NCBI RefSeq assembly: GCF_900240315.1
Contig: NZ_OEPZ01000002.1
Span: 248,001 to 312,000 of the forward strand
Direction: 5' to 3'
Source: Dorea phocaeensis
GTDB lineage: Bacteria; Bacillota; Clostridia; Lachnospirales; Lachnospiraceae
DNA: 64,000 bases
Position numbers and translations under genes: made by a program. A model generated the notes under the pieces. It saw nothing but the letters and a program-made list of their open reading frames with translations, was not told where the DNA came from and did no database searches. Shown one piece after another: positions 26,828 to 34,510 of this stretch; the stretch's first letter is position 1, and the number at the start of each line of letters is the position of its first letter.

Positions 26828-26945
26828 AAATAACTCTCCTCCAATACATATACTTTTTTGTTCTTTGTTTTCCTAAAGCAAACCTTATACTTTACTTTTT
26901 TGTTTACGTTCCTTAGTTATGCTATATATAACTTATCCTAATCCG

Positions 26946-26981
26946 CAAAATATGTCTATGAATTGGATTAGACAAAATATG
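26946..26981. promoter_or_regulatory. Direct-repeat operator in the lacZ / araC divergent region
   Basis: CAAAATATG occurs at 26946-26954 and again at 26973-26981, 27 bp apart in the same orientation. Read toward lacZ, one copy overlaps a -35-like TTGCGG with TATAGC 16 bp downstream. Two direct half-sites abutting a weak promoter is the usual layout for an AraC activator; the divergent AraC protein is the likely binder (inference). Confidence 0.5.
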
Positions 26982-27027
26982 CACTAAATGATACAATGAT
27001 AAAAAGTACGAAAAGAGGTGCTGTCCT

Positions 27028-27891
27028 ATGTATTTGAACACCGGTTATTTAAACCACTCCCATATGGATTTCAAAGACAAAAGTCGCCCACTGGTTGTAG
27101 GAAGCTGTGGTACTTACCGTCTTTCCAGACATCCCAAACTTCCGACCTACCGTCCAAGGGGTCGTCTGGATTATCAGATTATATATATCACTGCTGGTTG
27201 TGGGCATTTTCATTTTGACAATGTGGATAACGAAACGATTGTCCCCGCCGGCAACATTGTACTGTACAGACCGAAGGAACTTCAGAAATATGAATATTAC
27301 GGAGAAGATAAGACAGAAGTATACTGGATTCACTTCACAGGAAGCAATGTGAAAAATATCTTACGTCAATATGGGTTTCCGGATAAAGAACGTGTCTTTC
27401 AAGTGGGTACATCTAATGAATATGAACAAATTTTCAAACGTATCATTATCGAGCTCCAACGCTGTCAAGACAATTATGAGGAAATGCTTGTCCTTTTGCT
27501 ACGTCATCTTCTGATCAGTTTCCACCGGGAACTGACAAGAGAGCACATATTAAAAAATGAATATCTTGATCATGAGATGGATAATGCTGTTACCTTTTTC
27601 AGTGAAAACTACAATCAAAATATCAATATTGATGATTATGCTGCCTCACGAGGCATGAGTGTCAGCTGGTTTATCCGAAATTTCAAAAAATATACCGGTT
27701 CTACACCAATGCAATTCATTGTGGGAATCCGCATCAACAATGCTCAGATGTTACTTGAAACAACAACTTATTCCATCAATGAGATTTCTAAGATTGTCGG
27801 ATATGATAACCAGCTTTATTTCAGTCGGCTTTTTCACAAGCTGAAAGGATATTCGCCAAGAGAATACCGAAAAATAAGAAATAAGTTATGA
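27028..27891 (+). CDS. AraC family transcriptional regulator, divergent from lacZ
   Basis: A 287-residue protein: an N-terminal cupin/AraC-type ligand domain (about 30-150; YRPRGRLDYQIIYITAGCG; VPAGNIVLYRPKE; VYWIHFTGS) and a C-terminal double helix-turn-helix domain (IDDYAASRGMSVSWFIRNFK; INEISKIVGYDNQLYFSRLF, ending SPREYRKIR). The layout suggests it senses a beta-galactoside-derived sugar and activates lacZ and the GPH symporter. GAGGTG lies before the ATG. Confidence 0.92.
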   Translation: MYLNTGYLNHSHMDFKDKSRPLVVGSCGTYRLSRHPKLPTYRPRGRLDYQIIYITAGCGHFHFDNVDNETIVPAGNIVLYRPKELQKYEYYGEDKTEVYWIHFTGSNVKNILRQYGFPDKERVFQVGTSNEYEQIFKRIIIELQRCQDNYEEMLVLLLRHLLISFHRELTREHILKNEYLDHEMDNAVTFFSENYNQNINIDDYAASRGMSVSWFIRNFKKYTGSTPMQFIVGIRINNAQMLLETTTYSINEISKIVGYDNQLYFSRLFHKLKGYSPREYRKIRNKL

Positions 27892-27920
27892 AATCTATAA
27901 TGTCATAAAAACTAAATGTC

Positions 27921-27972
27921 AAAAAAGGATGCCACCGAATCAAAACAGATTACGTGACATCCTCTTCTTTTT
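27921..27972. terminator. Bidirectional terminator between araC and the 28-kb pseudogene
   Basis: GGATGCCAC and GTGACATCC form an imperfect 9-bp stem, A-run on one side and T-rich tract on the other, so it can serve both converging units. Confidence 0.6.
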
Positions 27973-27979
27973 ATTAGTG

Positions 27980-28624
27980 CTATTTTATAAATTCAACCGA
28001 ATAGTAATACATGTACTCATTATCTGTATTTATATGCTCCCCTGCAATATCCTGTATTGGCAACGAACTCTCTCCTTGTTCGCCATAGATCAGTGTTGCC
28101 AATCCTTGCTCTGTTCCGTACTCTATCGTGCTTTTGTTCTCTATAGAGGTCGCAGATCTTCCATAATATTCTCTGTTTGCAACACCTTCCAAGATTGGCG
28201 TTTCTGTCATATATTTTGAATATTCATCTGCTGCAATAAGCTTTGCAGTAAAATTATCAAAATCCGGAGTGATGACAATCAATCCATTTTTTGCAGATTT
28301 CACGTCCTCATAGGAAAGTTCCAAAACTCGTTTATGAGAAACTCGTTTTCCAGGATGATATTCTGACAAGTAAACGTATAATGCTTGAAATGTATCTTTT
28401 GAATTGTATTGAAACATCATGGTTCCATCAATTCCGGACAACAATTCAGCCGTTTTCATTTCTACACTATCCGGATCTACTGCTTCTATATAATTTTGTG
28501 GTTGCCGCAATTTATTACATACCATGATTCCAAGAGTAATAGCAAATACTCCCACAGCAATAAGAAGTACAGCAATATTCTATTTCAGATCATAAGCAAT
28601 TTTGCTTAAAAAATCAATCCCTAT
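27980..28624 (-). pseudogene. Degraded gene for a membrane-anchored extracytoplasmic protein
   Basis: An uninterrupted frame of 191 codons can start at a GTG at 28555, but that codon has no ribosome site and lies in the middle of a transmembrane helix (NIAVLLIAVGVFAITLGIMV). The same frame continues upstream through a TAG at 28580-28582 into further plausible sequence (FLSKIAYDLK) before a TGA, and no ATG is found. The likely picture is a single-pass protein with an outer domain of about 160 residues, inactivated by a nonsense mutation and loss of its start. I do not recognise the family. Confidence 0.55.
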
Positions 28625-28649
28625 TCAAATTCATACCATTCCTTAAATC

Positions 28650-29297
28650 TCAGTCTTTGAGCAAAATACGATTTTTTTTGTATTCAATCATGCTATCTTT
28701 CTGCATTTTAGAAAGCTCGTTGCACATAGTACTGCGGTCAACATTCAAGTAATCTGCTAATTGCTGGCGGTTATATGGAATCAGAAAAGAATTGCTTCCG
28801 GCATGTTTTGCGCATTCTGAAAAATAAGACATCAATCGGCCTCGTATGGATTTGGAACTGGTGTGCAAAATCCTTTGTGAAAGTTGCAGACTTTTATGAG
28901 CACAGACAGTCAGTAGATTTCGTGCAAGGTTTGTATGAAAAGGGCAGGCGTTTGTGCAGGTAGTCAGAACACGTCCCACATTCATAAACAACACAGAGGT
29001 ATCTTCCACGGCAGACACTGTAACCAGCATCGGCTGTCCCGGAATACAGGCATATACCTCAGCAAATACAGAACCAGGTGCAACACTTCCTAAAATGCTG
29101 GTATTCCCCCAAATATCGTTACAAGATATCATTGCCATGCCTGACAGTACAATGCCGATATTCTCTATAATACTCCCTTCTGAAAGAATTACTTCTCCTT
29201 TTTTATAATTGCGTTTTACACTATTCAAACAGCTTAAAAGCGAGGAGATGTCATCTTCTTCTAACCCACGGAATAGCTGCATATCGGATAATTTCAT
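28650..29297 (-). CDS. Crp/Fnr family transcriptional regulator
   Basis: A 215-residue protein with an N-terminal cyclic-nucleotide-type beta barrel (GEVILSEGSIIENIGIVLSG; GSVFAEVYACIPGQP), a dimer helix and a C-terminal winged helix (YNRQQLADYLNVDRSTMCNELSKM). It has no N-terminal cysteine cluster of the classic FNR kind. It stands divergent from a ferredoxin gene, with a perfect palindrome between them that is the probable operator. Such Crp/Fnr-ferredoxin pairs are common in gut clostridia and are often linked to nitrosative or oxidative stress genes (established context, not shown here). Confidence 0.88.
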   Translation of the reverse strand: MKLSDMQLFRGLEEDDISSLLSCLNSVKRNYKKGEVILSEGSIIENIGIVLSGMAMISCNDIWGNTSILGSVAPGSVFAEVYACIPGQPMLVTVSAVEDTSVLFMNVGRVLTTCTNACPFHTNLARNLLTVCAHKSLQLSQRILHTSSKSIRGRLMSYFSECAKHAGSNSFLIPYNRQQLADYLNVDRSTMCNELSKMQKDSMIEYKKNRILLKD

Positions 29298-29312
29298 ATT
29301 TTTTACACTTTC

Positions 29313-29326
29313 GTTGTTATAACAAC
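29313..29326. promoter_or_regulatory. Crp/Fnr-type operator palindrome
   Basis: GTTGTTATAACAAC is a perfect 14-bp palindrome in the gap between the divergent regulator and ferredoxin genes. A TATAAT -10 box for the ferredoxin gene lies at 29344-29349 with no -35 box; the palindrome occupies that place, which fits class-II activation. Confidence 0.65.
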
Positions 29327-29388
29327 AGATTTTTATTTTTAATTATAATATACTATGCCCAGAAAGACAAGAGAAAGGATGGTATAAA

Positions 29389-30099
29389 ATGATTCGAAGA
29401 ATTATCCAAATAGATGAAGAAAAATGTAACGGATGTGGTGCGTGTGCCGAAGCTTGTCACGAGGGTGCAATCGGCATGGTAAACGGCAAAGCAACACTTC
29501 TGCGAGATGATTATTGTGATGGTTTGGGAGATTGTCTGCCAACCTGCCCGACAGGTGCAATTTCCTTTGTGGAGAGAGAAGCTGCCGCCTATGATGAAAA
29601 AGCTGTGCAGGAAAATATGAGGAAAAAAGCGAAAAGCAATCATGCCGCTGTTCCCCATGCAGGCTGCCCCGGCAGTCGAATGCAGCGTATTCAACATTCA
29701 CAAGAAACAACTCCTTCTGCCCAGGTACAGACAGAATCACAGTTGGGACAATGGCCATGCCAAATCAAACTGGTACCGACTAATGCACCATATTTTGACG
29801 GCGCAAACTTGTTAATTACAGCGGATTGCAGTGCATACGCCTATGCCAGAATGCACGAGGATTTCATGCGTGGGAAAATTACGATTATCGGCTGTCCAAA
29901 GCTTGACAGCATAGACTACAGCGAAAAGCTGACGCAGATCATTCAAAACAACAACATTCAAAGTGTAACGGTTGTACGCATGGAAGTTCCCTGCTGCGGC
30001 GGACTGGAATTAGCTGCCAAAAAAGCGTTGCAGGCAAGCGGAAAATTCATTCCTTGGCAGATTGTTACGATTTCGTTGGGTGGTAAAATTTTGGAATAA
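29389..30099 (+). CDS. 4Fe-4S dicluster ferredoxin-domain protein
   Basis: A 236-residue protein. Two [4Fe-4S] motifs lie at the N-terminus: CNGCGACAEACHEGAIG (about residues 14-30) and CDGLGDCLPTCPTGAI (about 44-59). A variable linker follows (about 70-125) with CPGSR and CQIKL, then a C-terminal domain with CPKLD and VPCCGGLELAAKKAL, whose extra cysteines could bind another cluster. The role is probably electron transfer or redox sensing in the cytoplasm; the partner is unknown. It precedes a small cupin gene by 13 bp. Confidence 0.88.
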   Translation: MIRRIIQIDEEKCNGCGACAEACHEGAIGMVNGKATLLRDDYCDGLGDCLPTCPTGAISFVEREAAAYDEKAVQENMRKKAKSNHAAVPHAGCPGSRMQRIQHSQETTPSAQVQTESQLGQWPCQIKLVPTNAPYFDGANLLITADCSAYAYARMHEDFMRGKITIIGCPKLDSIDYSEKLTQIIQNNNIQSVTVVRMEVPCCGGLELAAKKALQASGKFIPWQIVTISLGGKILE

Positions 30100-30112
30100 C
30101 AGGAGAGATACT

Positions 30113-30445
30113 ATGAGTAAAAAAATGAAAAACATTGCTCAATCAGAAGTACTGACGCTGAGAGAACAAATTTCTTATCAGGAGGGGCAGGTTGTCAGCA
30201 AAACTTTGACACAAAACCAGGCAGTAAGTATTACCCTGTTCTCATTCGCAAAGGGCGAAGAGATCAGTACCCATGAATCGGGTGGGGACGCCTTCGTCAC
30301 CTGCTTGGATGGTATCGGAAAAATCACGATTGATGGCGTTGAATATCTGCTGCACGAAGGAGAATCTATTGTCATGCCAGCAGGCCATCCCCATGCGGTA
30401 TATGGGCAGGAAGCGTTCAAGATGCTTTTAGTAGTTGTATTTTAA
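30113..30445 (+). CDS. Small cupin-domain protein
   Basis: A 110-residue single-domain cupin; the start at 30113 (MSKKMKNIAQ) has AGGAGAG upstream. The two cupin motifs are seen as GEEISTHESGGDAFVTCLDG and the later GESIVMPAGHPHAV, with His and Glu metal ligands in place. It lies directly behind the ferredoxin gene, so the two probably act together under the Crp/Fnr regulator. Substrate unknown. Confidence 0.87.
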   Translation: MSKKMKNIAQSEVLTLREQISYQEGQVVSKTLTQNQAVSITLFSFAKGEEISTHESGGDAFVTCLDGIGKITIDGVEYLLHEGESIVMPAGHPHAVYGQEAFKMLLVVVF

Positions 30446-30457
30446 TCAAAGCTACAT

Positions 30458-30673
30458 ATGTCCACGCTACGTAAAGTTGATGTCTTTTCAATCCTCAACA
30501 GAGCAATTAACAACACACTGAAAGTTAATTCAAAATGGACAGAAATATATGGAATATCCATTCAAGGAATCCTAAATTATTGTAAAGAGACATGGTGGAT
30601 CCAAATCCTTTGGACACTTATTTCTATGGTTATTGGTGCTGTAATTGGAGAATTTATTGGAAAAATTATCTAA
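30458..30673 (+). CDS. Possible 71-residue membrane protein
   Basis: An ORF immediately after the cupin gene with one C-terminal hydrophobic helix (about residues 48-70, IQILWTLISMVIGAVIGEFI). There is no clear ribosome site before the ATG, and no family is recognised. It could be a small membrane protein, or the tail of a larger lost gene. A terminator follows at 30711. Confidence 0.35.
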   Translation: MSTLRKVDVFSILNRAINNTLKVNSKWTEIYGISIQGILNYCKETWWIQILWTLISMVIGAVIGEFIGKII

Positions 30674-30710
30674 CCATTACTTATTCTACCTAATTCAACA
30701 CAAATAACGA

Positions 30711-30760
30711 CAAAAAGCCCTTAGCCATGAGTTTTATACCCACAGCTAAGGGCTTAGTTT
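30711..30760 (+). terminator. Terminator of the ferredoxin-cupin unit
   Basis: AGCCCTTAGC and GCTAAGGGCT form a 10-bp stem with an 18-19-base loop, followed by TTAGTTTAT. Confidence 0.75.
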
Positions 30761-30852
30761 ATAATATGGATTTATTTGTTGCACAACCGCCTGTCAATCA
30801 TTCTCTAACCCTAAAACCACTGGATTACAAGAATAATGGCTCTCATGCAACC

Positions 30853-31062
30853 GTTATCAATTTGTTATCAAAAGACTTTTAAAAATGCTGCAAACCCGCA
30901 TAAACGCTAGGTTCACTAAGCATTTTTGTTTATTCGAATTCGCAAATAAAATCTCGTCACTATACTTTTTAGTATTGGTATTATGGTTCTATTTGGTTTT
31001 ATATGTGTTCTACTATCCTACATCCATAGACCGCACTGAACGGTGTTATCAATTTGTTATCA
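30853..31062. repeat. Pair of 18-bp direct repeats (possible integration scar)
   Basis: GTTATCAATTTGTTATCA occurs identically at 30853-30870 and 31045-31062, 192 bp apart; each copy is itself GTTATCA twice around ATTT. A partial third copy follows at 31070. The 190 bp between them contain no gene. Such tandem heptamers resemble the recombinase-binding ends of integrative elements; no integrase remains. Confidence 0.6.
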
Positions 31063-31073
31063 CATCTCTGTTA

Positions 31074-31334
31074 TCAATCAAAGATTCTCGTGATATCCTG
31101 ATATCGGTTAACTACACGATAAATCTCTACATATTCGTTACCGACCTTATAGATAATCACATACTCTTCCCATATCGCATATTTATAATCTGTCCGAAAG
31201 CTGACCCGTTTGGAGAGATCCGCCTCCATTCCAGGAAACATCTGAAGATTTTCAAATTAATCATAAATCTCTTTTATCGTCTTCGTAGCATATTCCTCGT
31301 TGTCTTCGGCAATGTAATCCCGAATATTCTTCAG
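31074..31334 (-). pseudogene. ParE/RelE-family toxin pseudogene
   Basis: The minus-strand frame reads WNLKNIRDYIAEDNEEYA, TIKEIYD, a TAA stop (31248-31250 region), then FENLQMFPGMEADL, YAIWEEYVIIYKVG and EIYRVVNRYQDITRIFD up to a TGA at 31074. This is a near-full-length ParE/RelE-type ribonuclease/gyrase toxin of a type II toxin-antitoxin system, broken by one in-frame stop. No antitoxin gene is present upstream; there the sequence runs into a group II intron fragment. Confidence 0.8.
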
Positions 31335-31442
31335 ATTCCACCTCACGATGAACAACACCCTACTATTCAGCTATATACTTCCTTGTTACCTGGGCGTATT
31401 CGGGACTTTCACCCGTTAGAGCGCGCCCATGGGCGCGCAAAC
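31329..31442 (-). mobile_element. 5' fragment of a group II intron
   Basis: On the minus strand the segment begins with a GCGCGCCC-rich helix and continues with GGGTGAAAGTCCCGAATACG, then CATCGTGAGGTGGAATCTG, sequence characteristic of bacterial group II intron domain I. It stops abruptly where the toxin pseudogene begins, so only about 110 nt of the intron survive and no reverse transcriptase is present. Recognised by eye from typical intron sequence. Confidence 0.5.
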
Positions 31443-31445
31443 CAC

Positions 31446-31486
31446 AAAAAGCTGTAAAATTCAACGTGAACTTTTACAGCTTTATT
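31446..31486. terminator. Hairpin similar to the hydF terminator
   Basis: AGCTGTAAAA and TTTTACAGCT form a 10-bp stem flanked by an A-run and a T-run, so it can terminate in either direction. It is nearly the same hairpin as at 20604-20650. Confidence 0.6.
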
Positions 31487-31600
31487 CAAACTATGCTTTT
31501 TTTACCTAAAAGAAGCTACCCACTACGTAAAAGAAACGCAAGACCCGTATCCGTTATGGATATGAGCCTTGAAGAATTGGAGAATTGTAATCCTTAGATT

Positions 31601-32230
31601 TTACAAGTAAAATCTTTCCAGTTTTGTTTTAAAAAATTGAATTAATGGACCGTTGAAGCAGGCATTTATAATTGTACCAATCCCTACTACCGACCAGATA
31701 CCAGCCCCAGATGCAATGGCAAATATGATTCCGATAATCACGACAACAACATCCGAAAGAATCCTTGCTTTATGGAATGGAATTTTCTGATGTGTCAGTT
31801 TCTCGATTATAATTGCGACACTGTCATATGGAGCGATTCCCATATCTGCGACCATATATAATGCCACTCCCATAGATGCCATCAGCTGAGCAAGCAGCAG
31901 TGCAATGATACGCAGTGGCAGATTCATCTGAATCTGCACTACATCATTCGCTACATAACAAATAAAATCTGCAATATATCCGACAAATACCATATTGATA
32001 ATGGTCCCCGTACCAATGCAGGATCTTGCCTGAAAGAATACAACTACAAGAATGATCGCATTGACAAGTAGTTGCCACGTTCCAAAACTCCATCCGATAA
32101 ACCCACTGATTCCAAGATTCATTGCACTGAATGGATCCACGCCAAATTGTGAAAGTCGTAAGAAAGATACACATAATCCTATGAAAAATATTCCCAGTAC
32201 CATTCCGCTGATTCTTTTTGTCTTCGTCAT
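31601..32230 (-). CDS. YczE/YitT-like integral membrane protein
   Basis: A 209-residue protein with five or six hydrophobic helices, resembling the YczE/DUF6198 group: GLCVSFLRLSQFGVDPFSAM in helix 1-2, and MVADMGIAPYDSVAIIIEK in a second, related half, which suggests an internal duplication. Function unknown. It starts 3 bp after the alpha-galactosidase stop with an AGGAGG site inside that gene's end, so it is in the same operon and may have a transport-related role there (inference). Confidence 0.8.
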   Translation of the reverse strand: MTKTKRISGMVLGIFFIGLCVSFLRLSQFGVDPFSAMNLGISGFIGWSFGTWQLLVNAIILVVVFFQARSCIGTGTIINMVFVGYIADFICYVANDVVQIQMNLPLRIIALLLAQLMASMGVALYMVADMGIAPYDSVAIIIEKLTHQKIPFHKARILSDVVVVIIGIIFAIASGAGIWSVVGIGTIINACFNGPLIQFFKTKLERFYL

Positions 32231-32233
32231 GCT

Positions 32234-34477
32234 CTATCTTACCTCCTGAACTTTTTTGCCTTTCAGCATATATATTCTAGATTCAAAATCGGTACAAGGA
32301 GTCACATTCCCAGGTACTTCACCAGCTGTCACATCGGATGTGATCAATCCATAATTCATCAATTCATCTCCGTAATTTTCTGTATGGTTCCATACATTTT
32401 CATAAATCATATCCGGGTTCAATCCCTGTAATCTGACACGGCTATACGGCTGATTCACTCCATTTAAAACACGATAGTAGCCTACGATCGCAAGCGTGCG
32501 GTCTTCATTTGTCACCATCCATACCGTCTCATTTCCTTCGAATGGACTTTTCAGACGATAAAATGTTCCAAACTGTAACACTTCTCGATATTCTTTCATA
32601 AATGTGATCTGTTCTTTTACTTCTTTGATCTCTTCTTCTGTTAATTTGTTGAGATCCAGTTCGTATCCAAAAGTTCCAAAGTATGCTACATTCGCTCTTG
32701 TATGTAATGGGGTATTGCGAAATACCTGGTGATTCGGGACAACAGACACATGGCTTCCCATACTGCTGAGCGGATAACACATGGAAGTTCCATACTGAAT
32801 CTTCAGACGCTCGATCGCATCTGAATCATCGCTTGTCCATCCCTGCGGTGCATAATACAGCATTCCTGGGTCAAATCTTCCGCCACCACTGGAGCAGGAT
32901 TCGAATAATACTTCCGGAAACTCATTTGTCAAACGCTCATACAGATCATATACGCCTAAAATATAACGGTGGAACACTTCTCCTTGTCTGTCTGAAGGCA
33001 GTTTGCTGCTGTAGCATTCGGTAATGCTACGGTTCATATCCCATTTGATATATGAGATTTTTGACTCCGATAATAACTTTGCCATCATTCCATAAATATG
33101 ATCCACTACTTCTTTTCTTGAGAAATCAAGTACATACTGATATCTGCCGTGTGACGTATTTCTTCCCGGTGTCTGTAAGATCCAGTCTGGATGTGCGCGA
33201 TAAAGATCAGAGTCTTTATTTACCATCTCCGTTTCAAACCAAAGACCGAATTTTAATCCAAGTGCTTCGATTCTTTCTGACAGACCTTTGATTCCATTTG
33301 GCAGGAGTTCTTCATTTGCCACCCAGTCGCCAAGACCGGCTCTGTCATTTCTTCTTGCTCCAAACCATCCGTCATCTAAAACAAACAGCTCTACTCCACA
33401 TTCTTTTGCTTTCCCGGCAATCGCTACAAGACGATCTTCCGTAAAGTCAAAATAAGTTGCTTCCCAGTTGTTATTTAAGATTGGTCTTGCTTTATCGCGC
33501 CAGTACCCTCTTGCGAGTCTCTTTGCGTACAGCTTCTGGAATGTCTGGCTCATGCCATTTAATCCATTTTCACTGTAAACTAGAATGGCTTCCGGTGTCT
33601 GGAAGCTTTCTCCCGGTTCTAATTTCCAATCGAATCCTTCCGGATTGATCCCGGCTGTAATTCGTGTCACATCGTGTGTATCTACTTCTGCCTGCATACG
33701 GAAATTACCACTGTATACAAGACTTACTCCGATTGCTTCTCCTGCATTTTCATCTGTGTTGTGACGTTTTAATGCAAGGAACGGATTGTGCTCGTGTGAA
33801 GAATTTCCACGCATGCTGTCAATAGCTGTTATACCCTGCTCTAATGTTCGATTTTTAATATAGCGCTCTCTGGACCATGCACCGGACAACTGCATCCATT
33901 CATAATCCTTATCCGGAAGATCCAGGCTTAAGCTCATCATATTTAATACATGCAGATTTTTCTCACCTGCATTTTCAATGTACGCACTTCTTGCAATTGC
34001 ACTGTATTCATCAAAAATGGTATATAAAAGCGCCAGTTTCGCACCGGTCAGAGCGTCTTTCAGGAAGATGCGCAATGTCTGCGCTTCTCCTTTAGACTCT
34101 GTATAAGTTGCCGGCAATCCGGAGAGCTTTGGTTTTCCGTCAATAATCTCATAACTGTCATATTGGAACTCACTGATCCTGCTGCCGTTTTCCTGCAGCA
34201 ATTCAATTGCCGGATGTCTATAATCTGTCGTACCATAAACCGGATATTCCTGTCGGATATGTTCCAATGAAAAGGTACGATCCCACTCATATATGTACGA
34301 TGTCATTGGGCGTTCACATTTCTCAACCAGATAAGAAAAATCTGCTTTATCATGAAGTCGTTTTCCAAAATATAATTGTCCCAGATGCCCATTTTCTAAT
34401 ACACATAAGATATAACTGATTTTTCCATTGTATAAATGAAAAGTTTTCGTTTCTTCGTGAAAAATAATCTGTCTCAT
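32234..34477 (-). CDS. Alpha-galactosidase, glycoside hydrolase family 36
   Basis: A 747-residue cytoplasmic GH36 enzyme releasing galactose from raffinose-family sugars or melibiose. After an N-terminal beta-sandwich, the catalytic barrel shows NNWEATYFDFTE, VLDDGWFGARRND, the nucleophile aspartate in SYIKWDMNR (about residue 480) and the acid/base in ESCSSGGGRFDPG (about 545). No signal peptide. The gene lies between a GPH symporter and a YczE-like gene with very short gaps. Confidence 0.95.
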   Translation of the reverse strand: MRQIIFHEETKTFHLYNGKISYILCVLENGHLGQLYFGKRLHDKADFSYLVEKCERPMTSYIYEWDRTFSLEHIRQEYPVYGTTDYRHPAIELLQENGSRISEFQYDSYEIIDGKPKLSGLPATYTESKGEAQTLRIFLKDALTGAKLALLYTIFDEYSAIARSAYIENAGEKNLHVLNMMSLSLDLPDKDYEWMQLSGAWSRERYIKNRTLEQGITAIDSMRGNSSHEHNPFLALKRHNTDENAGEAIGVSLVYSGNFRMQAEVDTHDVTRITAGINPEGFDWKLEPGESFQTPEAILVYSENGLNGMSQTFQKLYAKRLARGYWRDKARPILNNNWEATYFDFTEDRLVAIAGKAKECGVELFVLDDGWFGARRNDRAGLGDWVANEELLPNGIKGLSERIEALGLKFGLWFETEMVNKDSDLYRAHPDWILQTPGRNTSHGRYQYVLDFSRKEVVDHIYGMMAKLLSESKISYIKWDMNRSITECYSSKLPSDRQGEVFHRYILGVYDLYERLTNEFPEVLFESCSSGGGRFDPGMLYYAPQGWTSDDSDAIERLKIQYGTSMCYPLSSMGSHVSVVPNHQVFRNTPLHTRANVAYFGTFGYELDLNKLTEEEIKEVKEQITFMKEYREVLQFGTFYRLKSPFEGNETVWMVTNEDRTLAIVGYYRVLNGVNQPYSRVRLQGLNPDMIYENVWNHTENYGDELMNYGLITSDVTAGEVPGNVTPCTDFESRIYMLKGKKVQEVR

Positions 34478-34510
34478 ATACTACCCCTTTTACAATTGAA
34501 TTATTGTCTC

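Noticed and set aside
30885-31457. 190-codon plus-strand ORF
   Set aside because: It runs antisense across the direct repeats, toxin pseudogene and intron fragment and has no ribosome site; the minus-strand reading explains the sequence.
31493-31597. Short plus-strand frame ending VSVMDMSLEELENC
   Set aside because: Looks like a coding tail but has no ribosome site, no recognisable family and no upstream gene; not strong enough to list as a gene.
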